A stretch of 64,000 bases of DNA from Tribonema minus (taxonomy: Eukaryota > Sar > Xanthophyceae > Tribonematales > Tribonemataceae), in assembly GCA_017506865.1 (NCBI GenBank), contig JAFCMP010000190.1, forward strand, positions 744,001 to 808,000. The letters run 5' to 3'. The position numbers were made by a program, and so were the translations under genes. This document shows positions 42,775 to 59,665 of the stretch, one piece after another (the first letter of the stretch is position 1; each line of letters begins with the position of its first letter). Below the pieces are notes generated by a model that saw only the letters and a program-made list of their open reading frames with translations, had not been told where the DNA came from and did no database searches.

Positions 42775-45700
42775 TCACTTGACAGGAACCACGACGTCCT
42801 TGACCTCGGACGACAGGATGCCGCACTCGTCCACGGTGAACTCCAGGGTGACGCGCTGCGGGACAGACACAGCAGCAGCAGCGCTCGACAGGATGAGCGA
42901 TGCAACATCAGCGCGCAGCGCATCACGCGGCATGCGCTCTGTCCACATGCGTTGTACTGCTGCCTGTCGCCCAGAGTCTGGTACAGGAAGCGCTGAGCGC
43001 GCCTGGCAATTGTGTTGCTGTTGTGCTGCAGCATGCGCTGCCAGGCTCGCTTCATACACATGAACACGTAGATTATCGCCATTATGCGGCGGTGAGCGCT
43101 GCACCACCGCCGCAGTCGTGTCATCAGCGTCGCGAGCACGGAGAGCAGCATGAGCACATGTGATGCGGCGAGCAAAGTCGTTGGTGCGTGCAGAACCACC
43201 ACAGCCACATGTTCGATTTGTGCGCACACCACACTGCACAACAGTACGCATTGCCTTCCTCACAGGTTCATAGACTCGGCCATTGTTCTGATTCAGGGGG
43301 TCACTCAGGTCAGCAGCGGCGGCGGCCCCGCCCTTGACATCGACTGCAAAAGACACGCAGCTGCACAACTCACAAAAGACAATCTTGTGCATTGGGATTT
43401 GCCGTCATGAGGGGCGCAACAAGGTTGTGCAACTTCAACATGAAGCAACATGGGAACTTTAGTGGCGACGCACGCGCCTGTCGCTACGACTCACCGTCAC
43501 GAGCGCGGGGTACCTCATGTCGTCGTACTGGCTCAGGGGGTTGCCAAGGGCCGCGACAGTTACAAGCGGAGCGCTGTCCCACCCCGCCGTGCAACTTCAC
43601 CATGAAACAATACGAAAGTGGTAACCTCCTGTGGCGATGCACGCGCTTTTGGTGCCACGACTCACCGTCGCGAGAGCGGGATACCCCCTGTCGTCGTACT
43701 GGTTCAGAGGGTCGCCGAGGTCGGCGACAGTTACGAGTGCGGCAGTTACATCTGACCCCGCGGCGTCCACCGTCTGCACGGCGCGCACCTCCGTGCCGGC
43801 GCGGTGGCCCTGCGCTGCATCAAAGCAGCGCTCAGTTGTGGCTGGCAGCCTGGTGGCGGCGCGACGCAATGCAGCAGTGAGAAGGACGAAGGATACTTAA
43901 TGTAGCACAAGTGTTGACAATCGATCAGCGGGTGTTAATCGTCATTCAACAAAGAAAAAAATTGTAGGAATAATCCGAGCCGTCTTTAATCAAAGCAATT
44001 CTGTCCTCATTGTTGTGGACATGTGAATGGATGGCAGCCTGATGGCAGCGCGTAGGCACAGCAGTGCGATGAACCAAAGACGTGGGGATGGCGTGGAGTG
44101 AGAAGCGCGTGTGGGCAAACCGTAGGTGCAGCGATGTGATGAAGTGTGGACATTTGAATGGCGTAGAATGAGTGTGCGTGCAGGCAGACCCGACGGCACG
44201 GTTCCGGGGCGCGATAATCACCTTGATAGAGTGAGCATCGTAGTGGTGGCGCATAATTCTAACACTAAACCCTAACCTTGAGATAATTGTAGTGTGAGCA
44301 GCACATGTTGAATGCTCCCACCGACGCAGGTGCGCAAAAACAAGGCATCCGCAGCCTTTGGCGCTACCTACATAGGGAAACTGCAGCTACTCTGATACAT
44401 GTACAGGTTGAAACAGGCTCTTCTCGTGAGGGCGGACAGCAATACATTTTGCTAATGCAAACAAATCCATGCGTGCATCGGCGCCGTCTCACCTCGTGCC
44501 CTGCGCGAACAGCACCTCCGGACTGCCGCCGCCCGTGACCAGGCTGATCTGCAGAGGCAGCGCGTCCGCCGCCTGCACCGCCGCCGCGCCGCTGCAGCGC
44601 GAGCGCAAACAACCAACGGAGAGCAAGAGCTATGCTGAGCGTCATCATCATCGGCGAGTTTGCCCTGGCGGCAGCAGCAGCGCCGTCAACTTGCAATTGA
44701 CACACGCCTTCGTGCGCAAAAGTGATGTGCGAGATGCGTACAGGCAGGGCACTGATGCCAATGATGCCACTCACCGCCTTGAAGTTGAAGGCAGCTACAG
44801 CAGCCTAAACACTGGGGCGCATCGTGCGCAACTGCCCGTACCTCGAGCGACACCCGCAAAGCGAGCGAAACGCCAGCTACCTCAGACATGGCCAGGCGTG
44901 CCGGGTGTGTGCGACCTTGACGTTGAAGTTGCAGTGAGGACTTGCAGTGTCACGTGCACTTATGCCTGCCCCTCCCTGGCTGGCGTGCAACATCGATGAC
45001 ACTGTTACGAGACACACGAGCGCGCCCCGGGGCGATGCATCCGCATGATTACGCGCATTCTACCACAACGACAAGCGCTCTCAGCCAGCAATGGCGGCCA
45101 GCCACAGTGTGCTCAAGCCCGTTGAGTGGGTTCCGACGTCCTTCGGGATCTGCGCCCTGTGGTGCGCAAGCACGCATCGCCCCCCTCTGTCCCTCCCCGC
45201 CCAAAAGCCCAAGGAGAGACACGGCGCTCGCAACGTGCACATCGCAGGACCGGCCCGCGCTGCGAAACGCGTAGCACCCTCACGACGCCGCGATCGCCGG
45301 TCGGCCGCATGTAATTTCCGAGCACTGCGCATGCGCACGACAGCGGATGCGCCACGCGGAGCCCACGCGCCTTTGCCAGTGCATCGACCCCCCTCGCCGA
45401 GAGGGCGGGGGCAGCGCTCTACAGCGCGTGACAGAGAGAGACCCACCGCGCCCGCGCTGCGCTGCGCGTCGCGTCGCACCTGAGGACGCCGCGCTCGCTA
45501 GCCAGCAGCAGCGCCGCGCCGCGCGCCGCCTCCGTGCCGTCCGTGCGCGTGACCTCCGCCTTTGGGAACGCCGCGGCGACGGCCTTCTGCAGCGCCGGCA
45601 TCGCCAGCGCGACGCCGCCGCTGACGACGACGGTGCGCACCGGCGCGCCGCCAGCTGCTGCCGCCGCGATGTCCCTGAGCATCTCTGATATTCTGAGGGA

Positions 45701-48700
45701 GAGGTGGTGCGCAGGGGAGGGGCGGAAGTTGTCGGTTGAGGTTGATGATTGGTCACGGATCGACGCATATTGCGGGCCGGTGAGGGCGCAGCTGAGGAAG
45801 CAAGGCGTTGGTGTGGTAAAGGCACGTCGTGGTAGCAGGCAGCAGCGCATGAGCGGTGCCATCAGTGACGGTCACGAAGGCGGCTCATGCGGCGCAATGT
45901 GCTCCAGATGCACACACCTCGAAAGACCACATCAACATCAATTGGTTCTGTTGCTTCCCAATGGTCCCCGAAGAATGACATGCAAGCGCACCCTTTGGGG
46001 CAGCGCCGCCGCCCGCCATATCGCCGCACGCAACGACACTTCAACTTACACTTCACAAGTGGCAAATTCAACCAATCCCTCGCACTGCAATGCTTCACAA
46101 ACAAGACTCTATCGTAGTCTACCCAGCGCCTTGTGAAACAATCCTAAAATATGTGCAATTGCACACCTTTCCAGCAGCGGCGCCACTGCCTGCTCCAGCT
46201 CCCCCCTGGACACCTTTGTCGTGAACTCCACCTCCGGCTGCGACGGCAGCGACCCCGCTGGCAGGTGAACCGTGGCCTCTGCCTCTTCGGACAGCGCCTC
46301 GCGCGCGCTGCGTGCTGCCGCTACGAGAGCCTTGAACCCCTCCTGCGCCGCTTCCGCGCCGTGCGCATCTTCGAGCGCCGCCTGCCATGTGTAGAGCACA
46401 GTGAGCATGCAGTTGAGTACAGTACTTTTTCTGATAAGAACAGTCAGGCACCGAGGTGACGCTGCAAAAGTATGCATTTTTGCCTGCCGCCCCCCCCTCC
46501 CCTTCAGCGCTGGCCTGATCAACTTCAAGTTCAACCAGGTGCTGATCACGAGGACTGCGAAACTCGGCAGCGCGTAAGTCAGATTGCTCTCATCCGTGAA
46601 ACACGCGCACGCTTCGCTGCTCATCATCATAACCCCCCCACTCCACCCCCCCACGCACACAAACAGTGCTTGGGCCTGCCGGCATGAACCACCGCAGCCG
46701 GCAAAAACCACTCGCAGCAATTGCAACGCTGTCACGGTTTCAGGCGTCTACGCTTGCAGATATGCAGGACCAATGCTAGCCGCACTTTTGCACGCGGGTC
46801 ATCGCAGGTCGACAGATGGCACCTGCGCGCATTTCAAGTCATCCCTCGCCCCTTCTCTCACTTGTACAGCCGCCGCTGTTCTTGCTAAGCAGCTTTCAAG
46901 CCCTCCCTTACCCCCTCCCCCCCCCCCCCCCTCCTGCATTGCCGCAAATATTTGAACTCAGCAGCCGCACCTTCGGCCCTCCCACCACACCCCCCCCCCT
47001 GTTACCCCACCCCATCATACCTACATACCTGCAGCGCGCGCGCCAGCAGGTAGTCCATGTCGCCCCCCCCCGCCCCCGCGTCCCCCCGCACCGCCGCGGT
47101 CTCCAGCGCCCCCGCCGCCGCGCGCCGCAGCAGCGCCGCACCCGCGCCGCCGCCGCCCACGCGCACCGCCGCGACCGCCCCCCCATCCGCTCCTCGCGCG
47201 AGTCCGCCCTTTTCGCTGTGCAGCGCGCCGACGGCGGCGGCGAGCGGCGCCGACACGAAGCGCGCGGGGCGCATGCCGGCGAGGAAGACGGCGCGCTGCA
47301 GCGCGACGCGCGGCGCGTCGCCGAACCACGCGGGCACTGCGCAACAGCAGCGCCAGCGCACGCGCGCGAGAGAGAGAGAGGGAGAGAAGGGGGCACGGCA
47401 GCGGGGTCAGCGGTGTGGTAGGCTGCAGAGCACAAGGGCCATGCGCGGGCGCAGGGATGCGCAAGAGGGGGTAGCGCTGCAGCGCGACGCGCGGCGCGTC
47501 GCCGAACCACGTGGGCACTGCGCAATAGCAGCGCCAGCGCACGCACGAGGGAGAGACGGACGGAGAGAGAGAGGGGGGGGCGCGGCGGCGGGGTCAGCGG
47601 TGTGGTCGGCTGCGGAGCACAAGGGCCATGCGCAGGCGCAGGGATGCGCAAGAGAAAGTAGCGCTGCAGCGCGACGCGTCGCCGAAGCACGCGGGCACTG
47701 CGCGGCAGCAGCGGCGCGCGCGATGGAGAGAGGGACGGGCGCGGCGGCGGGGTCAGCGGTTCCGCCGGGTGCCCTGTGCAGGCGCAGGGATGCGCACGCA
47801 AGTGACAGGCTCGGCAGCAGAGTCAGCAGTTCGATGAAGACGGCGCGCTGCAGCGCGACGCGCAGCGCGTCGCCGAACTACGCGGGCACTGCGCGGCGGC
47901 GGCGGCAGATTGAATAGCAGATTCATTATGAAATGGCGGCGCGCGGGCACGCGGGCGAGAGAGAAAGAGAGAGAGTGGGGCGCGGCAGCGGGGTCAGCAG
48001 TTCGGTCGGCTGCGGAGCACAAGGGGCACTGCGCGGCGGCGCGCGCGGGCACGCGAGGGAAAGATGGGGGGGGCGGCAGCAGAGTCAGCGTTTCGGCTGC
48101 GCGTGTGCCTGCTGCGCCGTGGCCGGCTGCAGAGCACAAGGGCACTGCGCTGCAGCGCGTGCGCGTGATAGAGGCGCGGCGGCCGAGTCAGCGTTTCCGC
48201 CGCGCCCGCGCCTGCTGTGTCTTTGGCGAAACTACGCGGGCACCGCGCGCTCTGTACACAACTCATGGGGGGTTCGGCGGAGGCTGCGATCAGTCATGTC
48301 CCCCGCGCGCCGCACAATGGCCGGCTGCGCAGTGCGTGCGATCGCAGCGGTGCGCGATGGGCGCTCAGACGGCGAGCGCAATCAGTGACAGGCAGTGCAG
48401 CTGCCAGTCTGCGGCCAGTGTGGTGCGGACAGCGCCACTACGGGAGCCGACGGCCAACGCGCACATAGCCAGCTTGTATGATGCTTAGCGAAATGGGTGC
48501 TGCCAGACACCCTTTGCGCGGATACACGCCGATACACCCATACTGAAGATGCAGAAGTGGCCGCAAAACGGGTCTGTGCTGACCAACTTCAACTGCCGCA
48601 ACTCACCCGTGAAGTTGCAGGTGACGCACTCCACCTTGAAGGCGGCGGCGGCCTTCAGGCGCAGCGACACCAGCAGCGCCGCCAGCAGGTGCTCCGGCTC

Positions 48701-50624
48701 ACACGCGCGCCACTCCTGGCCCGCCTCGCCCGGCAGGCATATGTGCACGCCGCTGCGCAACATAGGTCGCGCGCCGCGGTGGCACAGGCAGCACTCGTCA
48801 GCGCATGTATTAGCTGAGCTTGAAGTTATGAAAAGCTGTTGGCAGAGAGGTGCAGTGGGGGACGGCAAGCGCATGAGGCTGCCACTGTACGCAGGCATCA
48901 GCTGCTCCATGGTGAGCTCGCGCAGCGATCAGTAAGTCGACGAGTCACTCATTGAGATCGAGTCCGTGTGCACGGCCAGCACCTCGGTGTGCATGGCACA
49001 CGAATGGCCCAGTTGGTGATGCGGGCAGCAGCAGTTGCGGCGATTCAATGTTCGTTGCTGCCACTGGGCAACATGAAATCAAAGTAGCAAATCAGAAGAG
49101 TGCAAGGACGGTACCGTCTGCAAGCGACAGTGCGACATGCGTCGCCTGCTGCTTCCGGCAGTCATGTGGCGACACCAGCCCGACGAGCGCATACAGGACC
49201 AGCGCGTCTGATAAAAGTACACAGTACGCCAGTGTGGACAGACGAGCACCTGTCATTTGCGATTGCTGCTATGGCGGCAGCAGCGGGAGCCGTTGGTAGA
49301 GGGCCTGCGTGTGCAGGCCAGCGCAGCGGGTGGAGCAGGTGCTGCTGCACAGATTGCAGACGCTCACCAATGGAAACGTGCGATGGGGTCTGGCATGCTG
49401 ACTGTGTGACACAGGACACTCGAACTAGGCGATGGTGGAGTGCGAGGCACCTCTACAGACGTTGAGCCACGTCTTCTACCTGCTGTCAGCAGGGCTACTT
49501 AGATGGCACATCACTGTGCACTTGAAGTTGAAGTTGACGTCACGCCAGCCCCAGCGCAAGCGCAGAACGTTGACACACAAGCTGCCCGCTGCCTGCACGC
49601 TACCACACACTCCCTTGCGGCACGATCACACTAGGAACCGCGGCAAGGGGCACCTGGTGTCATCGGCGGCGTCGTCGCCGCGCGCCGCCTCTACCAGCTC
49701 CACGGGCCACGCCGCCGCCTCCCGCAGCAGCGCTCCGGGCCGGTGCCGTGCACCGAGCAGCCGCATGCCCGCGGGCACGCGCAGCAGCCCCGCCTCCCCC
49801 TCCCCGCGCAGCCCCACCGTCACCGCCTTCGGCAGCGCGCCGGAGCGGCTGTCGCGCTTCGCCCACTTGCGCAGCCCGCGCGCCCCCGTCTTCGGGTCGA
49901 GCCACAGCGCCGCGGGCAGCGGCGCACGCCCGGTGAGCGGCACGGCGCCCTTGTCTGCCAGGTACAGGCACGCGGAGTACGTGGTGGCGCCGAGCGCGAC
50001 GCCGAGGCATGCGCTGAGGTCCTCCTGGGGGCCGGCGTCGGCGGCGGCCTGGCCGCGCAAGTCGTAGGCGCCGCCCGCGCCGCAGCACGCGTCCGCGCAG
50101 CCCTGAGCGCGTGCGCACGCGGAGATGTGCGGAGCAGGATTGGATATGCACTGCGCAGGTTATGCTGAGCCTGGGTGGACGCAGCTGCTCGGGGACGTTA
50201 CTGTTGCATCAAGGTTGGAGAAGAGAAAACGTCCTGCAGAGCCAGCACAGAGGTTCAGGCATGAATATTGCTGAAGCAACTCTTGCTGGCATCTGTGCAC
50301 TGCGGCGTGCAGCGGCATCATAGCACGGTGTGGACCTTGACAGCAAGGGTGAAAGCGCACAGTTACCTTTTAGCTGAAACGATATTTTCAGCCGCACATC
50401 AGTGCCTACAATATCATGAGGACACCCACACTGCCTTCATACGCCAGGTCGCTCTACAAGGCAAAACCTATGGATCACTTGAAATTGTAACTTACAGCTG
50501 CGCCAGCGCCGAAGGTCGGCGGAGCCTGGTGTAGAGCGACGGCATTGCCGCTCATCATGGGCGGCGGCATATTCATCACAGGGGGCATCGCCCCTGCTCC
50601 AACGCCAGCGGTCGCAAGCGACAT
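42775..50624 (-). CDS. HSPA14: HSPA14-like (Ssz1-type) truncated Hsp70, nine exons
   Basis: Exons: 50624-50496, 50102-49654, 48752-48607, 47336-47029, 46381-46167, 45692-45480, 44591-44493, 43849-43666, 42855-42775; 1824 nt, 607 aa, open with matching phases. A Met/Pro/Ala-rich leader precedes a divergent ATPase: CLGVALGATTYSACLYLADK (phosphate loop), FTVPAWFGDAPRVALQRAVF, and VVVSGGVALAMPALQKAV. The substrate domain has VLFAQGTRLPATTE, then RVTLEFTVDECGI, and stops at VKDVVVPVK. There is no helical lid and no EEVD. This layout and the GTxLPA segment match human HSPA14 (509 aa), which with DNAJC2 forms the ribosome-associated complex, as yeast Ssz1 does with Zuo1. Expected role: co-translational folding on ribosomes. 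Many canonical ATPase residues are replaced (for example GGGTFD is not recognisable), as in other weakly or non-hydrolysing Ssz1-type proteins. Exon 1 is the least certain; exon-edge arrays occur in introns 3 and 8. Confidence 0.88.
43260..43745 (-). repeat. Three-copy array of exon 8 donor edge, HSPA14-like intron 8
   Basis: The exon 8 end (plus text CACGACTCACCGTCGCGAGA ... GTCGTCGTACTGGTTCAGAG, junction 43665/43666) is repeated at 43486-43560 (CTACGACTCACCGTCACGAG) and more weakly at 43265-43325. The weak copy still reads DLSDPLNQNNGRVYEP on minus, against DLGDPLNQYDDRGYPA in the true exon. Confidence 0.85.
44050..44190. repeat. Two-copy tandem repeat, HSPA14-like intron 7
   Basis: Two units of about 75 bp with GCGTAGG(C/T).CAGC(A/G)..GTGATGAA and ATGGCGT(G/A)GA(G/A)TGAG. 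Intronic only; no exon edge recognised in it. Confidence 0.6.
47280..47910 (-). repeat. Four-copy array of exon 4 acceptor edge, HSPA14-like intron 3
   Basis: The true acceptor/exon start (plus text GCGTCGCCGAACCACGCGGG then CACTGCGCAACAGCAGC, junction 47336/47337) is repeated near 47520, 47698 and 47892, with a period of about 180-195 bp. Weaker relatives lie at about 48028 and 48235. Units also share GAGAGAGAG, GCGGCGGGGTCAGCGGTGTG and GCAGAGCACAAGGGCCATGC. Confidence 0.9.
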
Positions 50625-51290
50625 GCTCTCTCAACCGGTGTTCTTTTCAACGACCCGCCGATTGTTCAGGCGTCGAAGCACCTGTATCACAGCAGCGCAT
50701 GCAGCAAAAGGGCGTGATCATGTGGACAGGAGCCGTGGAGACCATCGGTACCAAACAATCAAGGCAGCACCCAAACATCAATCTGAGTAGCAGTCAGATC
50801 GGATCCAGCAGTAACCTTCGGATGCGCTGTGACATGCGAGTAGCTACGCTCTTCAAGAGACAAACCCACTCACCCTCGTTTCACGACCGCGCTTGGAGAC
50901 GCTTCGCCGGCTTGCTGTCCACAATTTGTTGCAACGTGCCAGCAAAGTGTCTCATACCTCCACGTGTCATAGTTTTTTTGTCTGATCGTCTCTTCACGTT
51001 TATGAATTCATCTGCTTGATTTCGAGATTCACCTCGAGCAGAAAGGAGTGCGATAGCGTTGCCGGGCTCAGAGGAGGCGCGTGTCCAGTGCAGCGTGCGG
51101 ATGTTGTCATGGCGATGAGATTCCGTTACCAGTGCTAAGCAGCAACCATCAAAGAGCAGCAAGCATCACGAAGCAGTTGTATTTTTTGGGTTTGACGACG
51201 CGCTCGCGGAAGGAGCGAGGCGCTGCCCCATCTTGCGTTGGCCGCTAGCCTAGGCGACTCCGGAGCAGGCGAGCCTGCGCCTCTCGACTG
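50625..51290. promoter_or_regulatory. Bidirectional upstream region, HSPA14-like / AGC kinase
   Basis: 666 bp between divergent start codons. It contains a T-rich stretch (AGTTTTTTTGTCTGATCG at about 50970) and GTATTTTTTGGGTTTGACGA near 51179. No TATA box or known operator recognised. Confidence 0.35.
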
Positions 51291-57142
<5,852 letters not shown>

Positions 57143-58504
57143 CCGCGCCTTTGCTGCCTAGCGCTGCGGGTGGCCGTAACGGCGTCGGCGGCGGCGGCGA
57201 CACCGACGGCGAAGGCGGCGGCAAGGCGGCAAAGGCGGTGGCGGCGGCGGAGGCGGCGGCGGTGGAGGCGGCAGCGGCGGCGGCGGCGGCGGCGGCGGCG
57301 TGCGGAGGTGCATGAGCAAGCAGTGCGCAGGAGATGCGTCCGCGGTCGCGCTGCGCGCGCGGTCCGCTGCAGCGGGGGCCGCGGCCGTTGTGGCATGCAA
57401 TGGATGCCGCGGGTGGGTACATAGGCCTTGCGGAGGCGTGCTGGAGTGCTAACGGTCGCGCGCGGGAGGGGGGGGGGGAGGGGGCGGCGCTTGGTGGTCA
57501 CCGCAGCAGCAGCGGCTGCAGCGGGCGGGCGCGTGTACGTAAAGAGTTGCACCGCGGGCTGTGCTGAACGGGCCACGTTTGTTGCTCACAGATGACGCTC
57601 GGTGCCGAATGCGTTGACTGCGGTGGTGAGGGTGAGGCTAGCAGCAGCAGAGCGAAGGGCGCTGAAGATTTGGTGCTTGGCAGCGGCAGCAGCAGCAGCA
57701 GCGGAGACAGCAACAGCTGCTGGCGGCACGCTAGTTTTGTGACAGAACGGGCAGCTGGCGTTCTGTGGCTGCAGCGCTGCGAGCGCATTGGCACGCAGAG
57801 CCGCAAACACGCAGCAAGTGTGCTGCTTTCACATCATGCAGGCCCAGTTGCCAGCAGTGCGCGTAGCACTCGGTGCGCAGACCCTGCCAGAATCTCGAGC
57901 ACGGTGGAGCGTGATTGCCGCGGCATGTGCAGTGGCGGTCTCCATCGCCGCCGCCCCTACAAGAGACCTTAGGAGCTGTGCTGGCCGGCCAGCTCTGTAG
58001 CCTGCCACTTCGGAGGCCTGTGTGCGTTGCCGCTGCGCCGGCACTGTCTGTCATGTATTACCTCGTGTACATGCGCTGTGGTGTCCGGTCACAGACGGAG
58101 CGTAGACGCTGCAGCATACACAAAGCCGCCGTTGCCTTGCGCGCTGTAAATTGATTTCTTCGGCCCTGTGATCACGATCTGCGTCTTGTTGTGGTGCCTT
58201 GTGCTGATGTGCTTCCATGCCTTTGTCTGTGCTCTGTGTGTCAAGCCATGTCGTTGTCAATGCGCTGATGTGCTTTTTTTCGTTATTGTATTGGTTGGAA
58301 TGGCAACGCTTCTAAGCACTGGCAGCCATCCAGAAGATTCTAAGCGAGAGCAAAGTTCAAGTTCAACAACACTGTTGAAGTGTTTGACTCAGTGCTGTTG
58401 TGTGTTGCAGACAAATGACTGCCATCGTGAGCGAGGCGTCATCATGGCATGTGTGTCCCTGAGCTCTCTCTAATTTCTGCCGCAGGGTTGCACGAAAATT
58501 TGTC
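57143..58504. other. Intergenic interval, kinase / AAE14-like gene
   Basis: GGC/GCC repeats at 57180-57305 follow the kinase stop. A short AGC run lies near 57676-57700. Otherwise no conserved coding sequence. A perfect pyrimidine-tract acceptor (CTCTCTCTAATTTCTGCCGCAG) ends about 20 bp before the next start codon, so a 5' UTR intron or an unseen upstream exon of the AAE14-like gene probably lies in this interval. Confidence 0.45.
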
Positions 58505-59619
58505 ATGGTGGTGTTTCGTGAGGCAATCAAGCTAGCGGCACAGCGGCACCCACATGGTGTCGCCGCTATCACCCTGTGCGAGGAAGGCAGACAGGTGCTC
58601 AGGCAGATAAGCTGGGGACAGTTGGGACGGGAGTGCGAGCAGCTGAGTCGAGCCATCCGTGAGGGCGCACCCAGATTGCGGCCTGGGGACAGGATTGCGC
58701 TGCTTGGCAACAACAGTGAGCGCTACCTACAGGTGTGTGCATCAGATTTCAGATACAACTCTTGAGGTGCTGGTGTTGGAGCTGCCTGCCAAGCTGGCGC
58801 ACCTGTCGCACAGGTTGGGGGCCGTCAACACCAGTAATTGCTCATAGCTACAATTTGCATGGCTACAATTTTGTGTTTGTCGTGTGCAATGCATTGTTGC
58901 CGTCATATTTGTTGTTGCTACTTCGTTTAACCAAGCATAATGGAAGCAGTGGTTCTGTCATGCTCTGTGCCTGCGTATGCTGCATACAAGATCACTGCCT
59001 ATTCACCCATGTTGATGCTGGTGGTGCCGCGACCGCGGCTGCCGCCCTTGCCGGCAGCACCGCTCACGACGTGCCAACGGGTGTAATGCCCACATCTGCA
59101 CCACAGCAGCACATATCATGAATGCTCACAAATGTTTTGTCCGCCCTGCTGCAGCTGCTCAGCGCCATAGACGGCGTCGGCTGCGTGCCCGTACCCCTGA
59201 ACACGCGGTGGTCAGAGCAGGAGATCGCATCCGCGCTCGAAGACAGCGGAGCAGCGGCGGCGGTATCGCTAGATCCGTCGTGGCACGAGTTTCTGAGCCG
59301 CACGGCCGGCTGTAGTCAGTTGCGGTACGTAATGCGTCTGCACAACGAAGCGCCGTTAGAGATAGAAGAAGTACCCAAGGGTGCTGGTGGTGCCTGCGAT
59401 CGCCACCAGTCGCTGCGCGCATTGCGACCGTTGCAGTCAGAAGCCTCTCAAGAAGATGAACACGGTCGTAGCGGCAGCCGTCACGTAGGCGGACAGGGGG
59501 CCAAAGGTAGCAGCAGCGACGGCAGCGGCAGCAGCCGCGACAGCAGCACAGCAGGCAGCAGTGGTGGCAGCAGTGTGGGCGCAAGCAGCACTTGCAGCGG
59601 CAGCAGCAGCACCACCATT

Positions 59620-59665
<46 letters not shown>

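Noticed and set aside
46480..46600. Extra exon of the HSPA14-like gene (frame with LVISTWLNLKLIRPALK)
   Set aside because: Exon 4 and exon 5 join in phase 0 and align continuously with Hsp70 without it. It has no matching acceptor/donor pair.
46908..47801. 297-aa Arg/Pro/Ala-rich minus-strand frame
   Set aside because: It runs through the exon 4 edge array of the HSPA14-like gene in another frame. Its apparent internal repeats come from the DNA array.
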